Below, piece after piece: positions 26,465 through 34,821 of a stretch of DNA of 64,000 nucleotides (positions are counted from its first letter, which is position 1; every line of letters begins with the position of its first letter). The position numbers were made by a program, and so were the translations under genes. The notes beneath the pieces are model-generated. The model ran no database searches. It saw only the letters and a list, made by a program, of their open reading frames with translations, and was not told the DNA's origin. The stretch lies in the NCBI GenBank assembly GCA_031296935.1, contig JAVDPD010000008.1:1-64000 (forward strand), written 5' to 3'. This DNA comes from Cerasicoccus maritimus (GTDB lineage: Bacteria; Verrucomicrobiota; Verrucomicrobiia; Opitutales; Cerasicoccaceae).

Positions 26465-27004
26465 ATGAAAAATAAGGCGCTCTTCCTCGACCGCGATGGC
26501 ACGCTCAACTACGATTCGCACTACTTGCGCGAGCCGGATAAGCTCGTGGTCATCGAAGGTGCCCGCGAGGCCATGCGCATCGCCCGCGATCTTGGCTACC
26601 GCCTTTACCTCGTCACGAATCAAAGCGGTGTTAACCGCGGCATGTTGACCCTCGACGATGTGCATGCCTGCAATAAGCGGCTTTTGCAGGAACTCGACTT
26701 GGGTGACGATCTGTTTGCGGGCATCAGCATTGCTCCTGAGCGCCCGGATGAGCCCAGCGAGTACCGCAAGCCCTCGCCCAAGTACTTGCTCGAAATGATC
26801 AAGCGCGACGACCTCGATCCCGCGGCGTGCTACATGGTTGGCGACCGCGAAAGCGATTGGCTTTGCGGGGTGAACGCAGGCGTGCAGTCTATCGCGCTCC
26901 GCACCGGCAAGGACATTACGGAGAAAGCGCAATTGGTGCTGGATGTGCATGGCATTCCGCTCTACGGCACGATTTTGGACTTCGTGCACACGCTGGACCG
27001 CTAA
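26465..27004 (+). CDS. HAD-IIIA phosphatase, GmhB-like
   Basis: A 179-residue HAD-superfamily phosphatase resembling D-glycero-D-manno-heptose-1,7-bisphosphate 7-phosphatase, which acts in lipopolysaccharide heptose synthesis. Motif I is FLDRDGTLN at about 7-15 (nucleophile and acid Asp), motif II is the TNQSG at about 51-55, motif III the lysine in YRKPSPKY, and motif IV GDRESD at about 126-131. The zinc-binding Cys/His cluster that GmhB usually carries before the lysine is absent (SIAPERPDEPSEYRK), so the substrate may differ or it belongs to the zinc-free branch. It is a stand-alone gene divergent from the DUF192 gene. Confidence 0.85.
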   Translation: MKNKALFLDRDGTLNYDSHYLREPDKLVVIEGAREAMRIARDLGYRLYLVTNQSGVNRGMLTLDDVHACNKRLLQELDLGDDLFAGISIAPERPDEPSEYRKPSPKYLLEMIKRDDLDPAACYMVGDRESDWLCGVNAGVQSIALRTGKDITEKAQLVLDVHGIPLYGTILDFVHTLDR

Positions 27005-27551
27005 CCCCTCCCCGCCGGAATCGCGGTTATACAGCTTCTAACCCGTTGATTTTTCCGCGAAATAATAGCGTGAGCCGCTTGTCAATAGGATGTTCGTGTG
27101 TTCACTTTTTGTTTGGAGCAAGACGGGGTATTCAGAGTGTTTTATTGATCACTTAATTTGCCTCTCTGAAGTAGCATAGGCGTCCCGCCTGTACCTAATC
27201 CATCTAAGCGCGTACAGCCGGGACGCTTGTGCTACTCAAATGCGCCACTCCACCGCAGCACTCGCTAAAGCTTCGCGCTCCTTCCACTCCAACTCATCCC
27301 TTCCAATTTTCCAAACCAACACACTGATGGACTTTCCCCAACACCATGCGCCTTAGTGATCGCCGTCATGGTAGCCGAATCGACGTGATGGGGTATTCGC
27401 TCCGCGAGCGTTGTAGCGCCATGTAAACGAGCCCATTCGGTGGCAGCCTTGGTGACAGCAAGCAGCCAACCGACACCCATTGTTTGCGCGATCCGCATTT
27501 CGCTCGGCGGACTTATGGCAGCCTGCGCAGCATAGTGTCGACGGGTTATCT
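27005..27551. other. Non-coding stretch
   Basis: Apart from the inverted repeat at 27171-27235 no gene is supported. A 77-codon frame on the - strand (27265-27498) reads like translated intergenic boilerplate: biased to Ala, Thr and Arg, no domain, no ribosome-binding site. It is not called. Confidence 0.5.
27171..27235. repeat. Inverted repeat with gcgtcccgc core
   Basis: gtagcataggcgtcccgcctgtac and gtacagccgggacgcttgtgctac are 24-base arms with a few mismatches around an about 17-base loop. It is an extragenic palindrome between the HAD gene and the 27552-29042 gene. Confidence 0.7.
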
Positions 27552-29042
27552 TTAGCTATTAACTGGCTTAGGAGTCGACCACAGGCCGTCTTCCTTGATC
27601 TTGGCGGCAACGACTTCCGGGACGGCTTCTTCCCAGTCGTCCGCGCCTTCCTGAATGCGTCGAATAATGTCGCGCGAGAAGATGTTCAGGATGTTTGGAT
27701 TGGCACCCACGACCGGTACGAGGAAGTGGTTTTCCAGCAGGTAAGCGTATAGGTGACGAAGGTGGTTCTTCACGCGCAAGTTGTCGGCTGTAATCAGCAT
27801 GCTGCTGGCAAAACCGGTGTTGGTTTCGCGGAGCTTGTCACCTTGACCAGCAAGATAAGCCTGATAGCCGGTGCCCTTCATCGGGTAGACATACAGCTTC
27901 ACGTTTTCCTTAAACAAGCGACCGAAGGATTCCAAAATGCCACCTTCCAGGTGTTGGTAATATTCTTCGTTGAAGATCGCCTGAAGGTGATTGATGCCGA
28001 GCACCAGGCCGACCATGCGGTCCGTGTAGTTACGGAAATATTGTGAGAGCCGGTAATACTCCTGGTAATTTGAAACCAGCACCGGATAGCCCAAGGCATT
28101 GATGGTATCGACCCGTGCGAGGAAGTCGTCGTAATCAATCTCCTGACCACCCGCGAGGAGGTTTTTCATGGTGATCTCAAACAGTGGCATGACCGTCTGA
28201 TCCTCCATAGCTTCTTCCTGCACAAACTGCCCGCCGGCGCAGGTAATCATGTCCACATTCACGTGGGTGACCGGGCGGAAGGAACCGCGCTCGACGAGCA
28301 CCGCCTTCTTATAAAACGCCTCCATCGGTAACAGGTAATCGCCGTCCGAGCCGAACAACACGGCGTTGGTCAGGCCATTTTCCACTAGCTTAAGTCCGAC
28401 AATGCGGTTTTCGATATGGCGGAACTTCGGCCCGATGTATTCCAGCATGTCAACTTCGATCCGCTCGTTTTCGAGGTGGTCAATGAGCGACGGAATGAAG
28501 CGATCGAGATCAGTGTGGTAGACCAGTGCTGCCCAGATGAAATTCACGCCAAAGATGCCCAGTGCTTCCTGTTGAGTCTGGGCGGTTTTATCGAGTAAGC
28601 GGACATGGACGAGGATGTCGTGCGGTTCGCCGCCGGGCTCGATCTGGAAACGCATGCCGAGCCAGCCGTGGCCTGGCTTGCGATTACTGAAGCTCGCCGT
28701 GGCAACGGTGTTTGAGAACACGAAAAATGTGGTCTCGGCGCCGCGTTGTTCGCCTAAGCGCTCTTCGAGCAGGCCATACTCGTGCTTGAGCATCTGGAGC
28801 AGGCGCTCGCGGGAAACATAGCGTGCAGCCTTGCCGTAAATGGAGTCACTGAATTTCATGTCGTAGGCCGACATGGACTTGGCGATGGTGCCCGCGGCGC
28901 CCCCGACTTTAAAGAAATGGCGGGCAACTTCCTGGCCGGCGCCGATCTCGGCAAAGGTGCCGTAGACGTCCTGGTCCAGGTTTACCAGCAGGGCTTTGCG
29001 GTTGGTGGTTAACTCGTTAGTAGGCAGCTCCGGGTCTTTCAT
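27552..29042 (-). CDS. Conserved cytoplasmic protein of unknown function
   Basis: A 496-residue soluble protein without signal peptide or membrane span. The N-terminal block VYGTFAEIGAGQEVARHFF (about 27-45), then GTIAKSMSAYDMKFSD and YVSRERLLQMLKHEY, looks like a highly conserved family that I recall from several phyla, sometimes carrying an implausible automatic name such as nicotinate-nucleotide adenylyltransferase. The motif GHGWLGMRFQIEPGG (about 124-138) and ILGVNF-like IFGVNFIWAALVYH support a globular core. No nucleotide-transfer motif (e.g. HIGH) is seen, so no reaction is assigned. Monocistronic; next gene upstream is the SpoU methyltransferase, on the same strand about 45 bp away. 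Confidence 0.85.
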   Translation of the reverse strand: MKDPELPTNELTTNRKALLVNLDQDVYGTFAEIGAGQEVARHFFKVGGAAGTIAKSMSAYDMKFSDSIYGKAARYVSRERLLQMLKHEYGLLEERLGEQRGAETTFFVFSNTVATASFSNRKPGHGWLGMRFQIEPGGEPHDILVHVRLLDKTAQTQQEALGIFGVNFIWAALVYHTDLDRFIPSLIDHLENERIEVDMLEYIGPKFRHIENRIVGLKLVENGLTNAVLFGSDGDYLLPMEAFYKKAVLVERGSFRPVTHVNVDMITCAGGQFVQEEAMEDQTVMPLFEITMKNLLAGGQEIDYDDFLARVDTINALGYPVLVSNYQEYYRLSQYFRNYTDRMVGLVLGINHLQAIFNEEYYQHLEGGILESFGRLFKENVKLYVYPMKGTGYQAYLAGQGDKLRETNTGFASSMLITADNLRVKNHLRHLYAYLLENHFLVPVVGANPNILNIFSRDIIRRIQEGADDWEEAVPEVVAAKIKEDGLWSTPKPVNS

Positions 29043-29088
29043 GGAAGAGCACCCTAGCAGGTTTCACGCCCGCCGTGCAACCGGTAAA

Positions 29089-29922
29089 CTAATCTGCGGC
29101 ATTAACGTAACTTCCCGCAGCGCGTTGGCGTAAGGCCTCAAAAAGCACGATAGCGGTCGCGGTGTTGACATTGAGGCTGTCGGCGAGGCCACGCATGGGA
29201 ATCTTCAACTTCAGCTCTGCGCGCTGGAGCCAGAAATCACTGAGCCCCTCGTGCTCGGCGCCGGCCAAAATCGCAACTGGGCCGGAGAGATCGGCGTCCC
29301 AATGAGCGATCTCGGTATCGGGCGTCGTGGCGGCGACTTGGATGCCTTTTGCACTGAGCCAGTCATCGAGCTCGGCCTGAGTCGTGGAAATGCACGGCAG
29401 CGAAAACACCAGTCCGCGGGAATTACGGATGACCTGCGGATTGTAGAAGTCTGTCACCGGGTCGCAGGCAATCAGCGCATCGGCGCCTACGGCTTCAGCC
29501 GAGCGAATCAACGCGCCGAGGTTGCCAGGCTTCTCGATTTTTTCCACGATTACTAGGAGCGGCGCTTCGGGCAGTGTTAGGCGGGAGAGGGCTGTTTCAC
29601 GCTGGCGCGCCACGCCGAGGAGGCCGTCGGGGCCTTCTCGCAGGGAGATTTTTTCGAAAACTTCGCGCGTGAGCTCAAACACCTTGGCCCGCTGCTGTTC
29701 GGCGCTGGTGATAATGACGTTGGCAGCATCGGCGTCGCGCCAGAGCTCGGGGCACAGGTAGAGTTCGCCCAGGTGGAGGTCAGCCTTTGTGGCGCGGGTC
29801 AGCTCCAGTTCGCCTTCCACCAGAAATACGTCCTGCGCACGTCGTTCCTTGGCGCTGCGCAGCTTGACGAGCCCCTTGATGCGATGGTTTTGGCGGGATT
29901 CAATGCGCGGAAAGCGGGACAT
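29089..29922 (-). CDS. TrmH/SpoU-family RNA 2'-O-methyltransferase
   Basis: A 277-residue rRNA or tRNA ribose methyltransferase using S-adenosylmethionine. An N-terminal substrate-binding domain (RKHP-type, here RQNHRIKGLVKLRSAKER at about 10-27, with DVFLVEGEL) precedes the SPOUT knot. Motif 1 is KPGNLGALIRSAEAVGAD at about 130-147, motif 2 LAGAEHEGLSD near 219-229, and motif 3 IPMRGLADSLNVNTATAI at about 239-256. RNA target unknown. Its start is divergent from the 30178 methyltransferase gene across an unusual nested palindrome. Confidence 0.92.
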   Translation of the reverse strand: MSRFPRIESRQNHRIKGLVKLRSAKERRAQDVFLVEGELELTRATKADLHLGELYLCPELWRDADAANVIITSAEQQRAKVFELTREVFEKISLREGPDGLLGVARQRETALSRLTLPEAPLLVIVEKIEKPGNLGALIRSAEAVGADALIACDPVTDFYNPQVIRNSRGLVFSLPCISTTQAELDDWLSAKGIQVAATTPDTEIAHWDADLSGPVAILAGAEHEGLSDFWLQRAELKLKIPMRGLADSLNVNTATAIVLFEALRQRAAGSYVNAAD

Positions 29923-29947
29923 GGTGCTTGTCTAACTGAGAACGACT

Positions 29948-30169
29948 GCGAATCAACGCGAAACGGATTTAACTACGAATGGCGCGAATGTGCGCGAATA
30001 TTTTAAACTACGAATAGCGCAGATGAGCGCAGATCTAAGGAGACTTTTTATTAAATGTTTATCTACGTTCATCTGCGTTATTCGTAGTTTCCCAATTCAT
30101 CCTTGTGGATTCGCGCTCATTCGCGCCATTCGTAGTTGTTCCCGTTGCGTCCGTTTCCAGTTGATTCGC
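29948..30169. repeat. Nested triple inverted repeat in a divergent intergenic region
   Basis: Three pairs of arms are nested about one axis near 30048: 29948-29967 with 30150-30169, 29971-29999 with 30109-30137, and 30005-30034 with 30061-30090. The units share a tacgaat-gcgca/gcgcgaat theme. The whole can fold as one long hairpin of about 220 nt. It fills nearly all of the intergenic space between two divergent RNA-methyltransferase genes. Confidence 0.85.
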
Positions 30170-30177
30170 GCCGCTTC

Positions 30178-31416
30178 ATGTCTAGAAACCGCCTGATGAC
30201 AGAAGCGCCGCGCAATTTTATTCCCGAGCCATACGCCTACCACCATGAGTTGGAGCTGACCATTGAGACCCTGACGAACCTTGGGCATGGCTTGGCGCGG
30301 GACAATGGCTGGGTCGTGATGACGCCTTTTGCGCTACCCGGTGAGCGCGTCCGCGTGCGCATTTTCCGCAATCACAAGAATTACTCGGATGCGGATTTGG
30401 TTGAAGTTCTGGAGCCATCGTCCCAGCGCGTCGAGCCACCATGCCCGCTCTTTGGTGATTGTGGCGGCTGTCAGTACCAGCACTTCGCCTACGAAGGGCA
30501 GAAAGAATGGAAGCGTGGCCAAGTTGCGGAGCTGATGGAGCGCCTCGGCGGCATTACCGATGTGCCCGTGGAGCAGACTCACGGCTCGCCCAAGGAATAC
30601 CACTACCGTTCGAAGCTGACGCCACACCACCCGGGCCGCAAGGCGCGCACGTTTGAGATCGGCTTCCAGCGCTATGGGCGCCGCAATTCGTTGATCGATG
30701 TGCCGCAATGCCCGATTGCCACGGAGGCCATCAACGAGGCCATGCCGATCGAGCGCAAAAAGATTTTTGACAAGAAGGACAAGTTTAAGAAAGGCTCCAC
30801 GCTGCTTTTGCGCGACACGTTGGAAGGTGTCATCACCGACCAGCGCGAGACCGTTTCCGAAAAGGTCGGCAACATCGTTTTCCAGTTCAAGGCCGGGGAA
30901 TTCTTCCAGAACAACCCCTACATCTTGCCGGAAATGATCGACTACGTGCTGGCCGAGATCGGCAAGGTCAAGCTGCGCTACCTCGTTGACGCGTATTGCG
31001 GGGTAGGGGTCTTCGCGCTGAGCGCCGCCCGCGAATTCGAGCAAGTCGCTGGCGTGGAAATTAACCACCAGGCCATCGAGTTGGCGCGAACCAACGCCGC
31101 CGCCAACGGCATTACGAACACGGAGTTCACCATCGGCAAGTCCGAGGCGATTTTCGAAGACCTGACGTTCCCGGGCGACGAGTCCGCGATGATCATCGAC
31201 CCGCCACGCGCCGGTTGCGACGAGCTCTTCCTGCGCCAGTTGCTGGAGTTTCGCCCGAAGCGCCTCGTGTATGTTTCCTGTGATCCATCGACGCAAGCCC
31301 GCGATTTGAAAATCCTCCGCGAGGGCGGTTATCGCATTGAGCGTATTCAGCCCTTTGACTTGTTCCCGCAGACCCGCCACATTGAAAACGTTGCCACGCT
31401 TTCGCGCATCGATTAA
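30178..31416 (+). CDS. RNA (uracil-5-)-methyltransferase, RlmD/TrmA family
   Basis: A 412-residue SAM-dependent m5U methyltransferase of 23S rRNA or tRNA. A TRAM-like RNA-binding domain (about 20-75, ETLTNLGHGLARDNGWVVM, ALPGERVRVRIFR) precedes the iron-sulfur cysteines (PPCPLFGDCGGCQYQ at about 87-101). The methyltransferase core shows FFQNNPYILPEM, DAYCGVGVFALSAA (SAM motif I) and DPPRAGCDELF; the catalytic Cys is in VYVSCDPSTQARD near 370. The start could be the ATG at 30178 or 30196; an earlier in-frame one (30136) lies inside the palindrome. cmk follows 42 bp downstream. Confidence 0.93.
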   Translation: MSRNRLMTEAPRNFIPEPYAYHHELELTIETLTNLGHGLARDNGWVVMTPFALPGERVRVRIFRNHKNYSDADLVEVLEPSSQRVEPPCPLFGDCGGCQYQHFAYEGQKEWKRGQVAELMERLGGITDVPVEQTHGSPKEYHYRSKLTPHHPGRKARTFEIGFQRYGRRNSLIDVPQCPIATEAINEAMPIERKKIFDKKDKFKKGSTLLLRDTLEGVITDQRETVSEKVGNIVFQFKAGEFFQNNPYILPEMIDYVLAEIGKVKLRYLVDAYCGVGVFALSAAREFEQVAGVEINHQAIELARTNAAANGITNTEFTIGKSEAIFEDLTFPGDESAMIIDPPRAGCDELFLRQLLEFRPKRLVYVSCDPSTQARDLKILREGGYRIERIQPFDLFPQTRHIENVATLSRID

Positions 31417-31458
31417 CCCGAATTTTTCTTTGCCTACGCGGCGAAACCCTCCCGAAAA

Positions 31459-32121
31459 ATGAAACCTGATTTTGTGATTATTGCCGTCGATGGCGGCGCC
31501 GCCAGTGGCAAGTCCTCCACCTCGCGTCTGGTCGCCGAGCGGCTGAACCTGATGCATGTCGACACCGGCTCGCACTACCGCGCCGTTACTTTCGCGCTGC
31601 TGCAAAAGGGCGTGGGCCCGGATGACGAAGCCGCTGTCGCCGAGCGTTTGAAGAGCATCCCGCTGTCAACGGAACTCGATGGCCGCAGCGCGCGCATTGC
31701 TTTGGATGGTCGAGTCCCGACCAAGGACGAGCTGCGCAGCGAAGCGGTTAACAACGCCGTGTCGCCGTATGCTGCGGTGCCAGCTGTGCGCCAGTTCCTC
31801 TTCGACTACCAACGTGCTCAGGCGGATATCGCCCGCGAAAATAACTTTACCGGCTTGATCATGGAAGGCCGCGACATCGGCTCGGTCATTTTCCCCGACG
31901 CCACGCTGCGCGTATTCCTCGAAGCCGATGCCGCGACCCGCGCCGAGCGCCGCGCCGCCGAAGGCCAAAGCGACTCCATTGAAAAGCGCGACAAGATCGA
32001 CTCTTCGCGCAAGACCGCGCCATTGACCTGCCCGGACGGTGCCTACAAGATCGACAATTCGAACCTGACTTTGGAAGAAGTCGTTGAAGAAATTGCGAAC
32101 GCCGTTTCCAATTGCGTCTAG
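31459..32121 (+). CDS. cmk: Cytidylate kinase
   Basis: A 220-residue P-loop kinase that phosphorylates CMP and dCMP to the diphosphates. The Walker A loop is VDGGAASGKSSTSRLV at about 10-25, the nucleotide-binding MHVDTGSHYRAVT lies at 32-44, and the GRDIGSVIFPDATLRVFLEA segment (split GRDIGSV, FPDATLRVFLEA) is typical. The C-terminal IDNSNLTLEEVVE closes the fold. The acyltransferase gene follows immediately, in the common cmk-plsC order of bacterial genomes. Confidence 0.96.
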   Translation: MKPDFVIIAVDGGAASGKSSTSRLVAERLNLMHVDTGSHYRAVTFALLQKGVGPDDEAAVAERLKSIPLSTELDGRSARIALDGRVPTKDELRSEAVNNAVSPYAAVPAVRQFLFDYQRAQADIARENNFTGLIMEGRDIGSVIFPDATLRVFLEADAATRAERRAAEGQSDSIEKRDKIDSSRKTAPLTCPDGAYKIDNSNLTLEEVVEEIANAVSNCV

Positions 32122-32122
32122 G

Positions 32123-32791
32123 ATGATTAGCTACCCGATGAAACCATTTTACCGCAACATGCGGGCCTCGCTGGCCGCGTGGTTTTACACGTTTAATGGT
32201 TTGCAGGTCTATGGCGCAAGCAATGTGCCGGTCGAGGGACCGTTCCTGCTTGCGTGCAACCACGCCAGTTTCCTGGACCCGCCCGTGTTCGCCGTTGCTT
32301 GCCCGCGCGAGTTACATTTCTTTGCGCGTAACACGCTATGGAAGGGCGTTTTCGGCACGCTAATAACGAATCTCAACGCCATTCCCATTGACCGTGATGG
32401 CGAGCGCGATTTGCAGGCGTTTCGTCGCGTGTTTGCGGCGCTGAAGGATGGCGGCACGCTGTTGGTTTTTCCCGAAGGCACGCGCACGCCCGACGGCGAG
32501 CTGCACGAGGGCAAGAAAGGCATCGGCATGATCGCCTGTCGCGCGCAGGTGCCCGTGGTGCCGGCGCGAATTTTTGGCAGCTATGACATGTGGAACCGTC
32601 ACCAGAAGCTGCCGCGCTTGACCACGCCGCTCGGCGTGAGCTTTGGGAAGCCCATACCTGTCAGTGAATATGATCCCGGCAAAACCGATTCGCAGCGCTA
32701 CGACACCGCTGCAGCGCGCATCATGGAAGGCATCGCCAAGCTGGAAGATGCCCGCGTGAAAAACGCATTGCCGTTTGACCGGGCGATTTAG
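32123..32791 (+). CDS. plsC: 1-acyl-sn-glycerol-3-phosphate acyltransferase
   Basis: A 222-residue membrane-associated acyltransferase for phosphatidic acid formation in phospholipid synthesis. The catalytic H-x4-D motif is NHASFLDPP at about 44-52, the glycerophosphate-binding motif FPEGTRTPDG at about 117-126, and VPVVPARI follows. An N-terminal hydrophobic stretch associates it with the membrane. The ATG at 32123 is one base past the cmk stop; a second ATG at 32138 is equally good. A longer frame starting inside cmk is less likely. Confidence 0.92.
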   Translation: MISYPMKPFYRNMRASLAAWFYTFNGLQVYGASNVPVEGPFLLACNHASFLDPPVFAVACPRELHFFARNTLWKGVFGTLITNLNAIPIDRDGERDLQAFRRVFAALKDGGTLLVFPEGTRTPDGELHEGKKGIGMIACRAQVPVVPARIFGSYDMWNRHQKLPRLTTPLGVSFGKPIPVSEYDPGKTDSQRYDTAAARIMEGIAKLEDARVKNALPFDRAI

Positions 32792-32883
32792 TCATCGGCA
32801 GAGTCGATTAATTTTTCGCCAATTGCCTAATAGAAAAGCTTTTACGCTTGGCGTTGGCGCGAATTTATCGATCTTAGGGCGTG

Positions 32884-34821
32884 ATGTCGGGGGATGGGCA
32901 GTCGATGGCCTGGAGTTCTCCGAAGCTTGGGCTTCGGGGGACGCTGCGTTTACTGACGCCATACTTCCGAGACAAGTTTCTGGAGCAGGTAAAAAGCATC
33001 TGGTTCATCATCGTCTATTTGGCGGCCTTTCAGATTCTGATCCTTGGCGTCCCGTTGGTTTACGCGGCGATGATCGGCGTCGGCGTTTTTGTCGTCGCGC
33101 TGGGGCTAATGTTCTTCATGGAAGGCTTGCGGCTGGGGCTCATGCCGCTGGGCGAAATCATTGGCGCGGTCTTGCCGCGCAACGCCAAGCTGCCGGCGAT
33201 CCTGGCCTTTGCCTTTGTGCTGGGGGGGCTGGCGACATTTGCCGAGCCGGCGATTGCCGTCCTGCGTGCTGCTGGGGCAGGGGTGAAACCAGACGACGCA
33301 CCGCTGCTTTACAGCTTGCTGAACGACTTCGCGACACAGCTCGTGATGAGCGTCGCTATTGGAGTAGGCTGTGCCGTGTTGCTCGGTGTGCTACGTTTTT
33401 TCCGCGGTTGGTCGCTCAAGAATTTCATCCTGCCGCTGATCGGGCTGCTTTGTGTCTTAACTTTCTTTGCGCACAACAATGAGGTGCTGGGGCCGATTAT
33501 CGGGTTGGCTTGGGACTGCGGTGCCGTTACCACGGGGCCAGTCACCGTGCCACTGGTGTTAGCGTTGGGCATCGGTGTATGCCGTATCGTGGGCGACGAA
33601 GATTCCAGCAACGCCGGCTTCGGCATCGTGACGCTGGCGTCGCTGTTTCCGATCATCGCCGTGCTGTTGTTGGGGCTCTACCATTACGCGGCCAAGGATT
33701 ACATTGGCGCGGAGAATTACGCCGGTGCCGAGAGCAGCCTGTTGCCCGAATACAATGTCGAGGCAGCGCAACCTCCGGCGGCGCTTTTACACGAAGTGGA
33801 GGCGGCGCCGCTCATGGCCGAAGAGCCGATTTCGGAAGAAGAATACCAGCAGTTCCTGCTCACCGGTGACCTGCCCGAAGACGTCTCTGTAAGTTTCGAA
33901 GGCGGGGCCACGCAATTGGTCAATGGGCGCCTGGTTCAGTCCGGCGCGCAGATCGTTTACGAGCGTCATGAAGACCCGTCGCTCTGGGCTCAGGACATCG
34001 AGGAGTGGGATCCACAGGCGAACTTTCCGGAAGAATTCAAGACCGCGTTGCTCGGCGCGTTGCAGGCCATTGTGCCGCTGGTGATCTTCCTGTTTGTGAT
34101 CCTCAAATTACTCGTCAAAGAGCCCATCCGCGACCTCGATCAGTTGTTGGTCGGCATTGTTTTTGCGCTCGGTGGCATGGCCTTGTTTGGACTGGGGATC
34201 ACGATGGGACTTACGCCGTTGGGCGAGCAGTTGGGCAGCAATATTCCCGCCGCTTTTGCGTCCATCAGTCCCTGGGGCTTGGAGGCGAGCTTCGGGCCTT
34301 TGGTCAACGCTGAGCATTTCGGCAAGCTGATCGCGGTGCTGTTTGGCTTCATGCTGGGCTATGGCGCGACCTTGGCCGAGCCTGCTCTCAATGCCTTAGG
34401 TGTGACCGTGCAGAAGATCACGGCGGGCGCGTTTCGCAAAAATTTACTCATGCAATCTGTCGCGATCGGAGTGGGCCTCGGCATTGCAACTGGCGTTTGC
34501 AAGATTGCTTACAATTTGCCGTTGGCGTGGTTGTTGATTCCGCCTTACCTGCTGCTGTTGTTCCTGACTTACATTTCGACCGAGGAATTCGTGAACTTCG
34601 GTTGGGACAGCGCGGGCGTGACCACGGGGCCGATCACCGTGCCGCTGGTGCTCGCGATGGGGCTAGGCATTGGGGCAAATGTGCCGGGTGTGATTGATGG
34701 CTTTGGCGTGCTGGCGCTGGCGTCCGTTGGGCCAATTTTAACCGTGCTGATCGTGGGCTTGATTGTCCGCCAACAAGCCGAAGCCGCCGAGCATGTAGAG
34801 GGAGGTTTGGCCGATGAGTGA
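32884..34821 (+). CDS. Membrane protein with two DUF1538 domains
   Basis: A 645-residue polytopic inner-membrane protein. Two homologous halves are visible: GLMPLGEIIGAVLPRN with GGLATFAEPAIAVL (about 77-125) and DCGAVTTGPVTVPLVLALG (about 210-228) in the first, against GLTPLGEQLG with GYGATLAEPALNALG and DSAGVTTGPITVPLVLAMG in the second. This repeated TTGP-TVPLVLA element is the DUF1538 hallmark. A soluble acidic insert (about 280-375) separates the halves. Transport function is likely from the architecture but no substrate is known to me. Start is an ATG at 32884 (a GTG precedes it). Its stop overlaps the start of the PII-like gene in ATGAGTGA. Confidence 0.88.
   Translation: MSGDGQSMAWSSPKLGLRGTLRLLTPYFRDKFLEQVKSIWFIIVYLAAFQILILGVPLVYAAMIGVGVFVVALGLMFFMEGLRLGLMPLGEIIGAVLPRNAKLPAILAFAFVLGGLATFAEPAIAVLRAAGAGVKPDDAPLLYSLLNDFATQLVMSVAIGVGCAVLLGVLRFFRGWSLKNFILPLIGLLCVLTFFAHNNEVLGPIIGLAWDCGAVTTGPVTVPLVLALGIGVCRIVGDEDSSNAGFGIVTLASLFPIIAVLLLGLYHYAAKDYIGAENYAGAESSLLPEYNVEAAQPPAALLHEVEAAPLMAEEPISEEEYQQFLLTGDLPEDVSVSFEGGATQLVNGRLVQSGAQIVYERHEDPSLWAQDIEEWDPQANFPEEFKTALLGALQAIVPLVIFLFVILKLLVKEPIRDLDQLLVGIVFALGGMALFGLGITMGLTPLGEQLGSNIPAAFASISPWGLEASFGPLVNAEHFGKLIAVLFGFMLGYGATLAEPALNALGVTVQKITAGAFRKNLLMQSVAIGVGLGIATGVCKIAYNLPLAWLLIPPYLLLLFLTYISTEEFVNFGWDSAGVTTGPITVPLVLAMGLGIGANVPGVIDGFGVLALASVGPILTVLIVGLIVRQQAEAAEHVEGGLADE

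Noticed and set aside
27265..27498. 77-codon - strand frame
   Set aside because: Biased composition, no start context and no recognised domain; read as intergenic filler.
30334..31605. 423-codon - strand frame opposite the RNA methyltransferase and cmk
   Set aside because: Shadow frame; the + strand proteins have clear motifs and starts.
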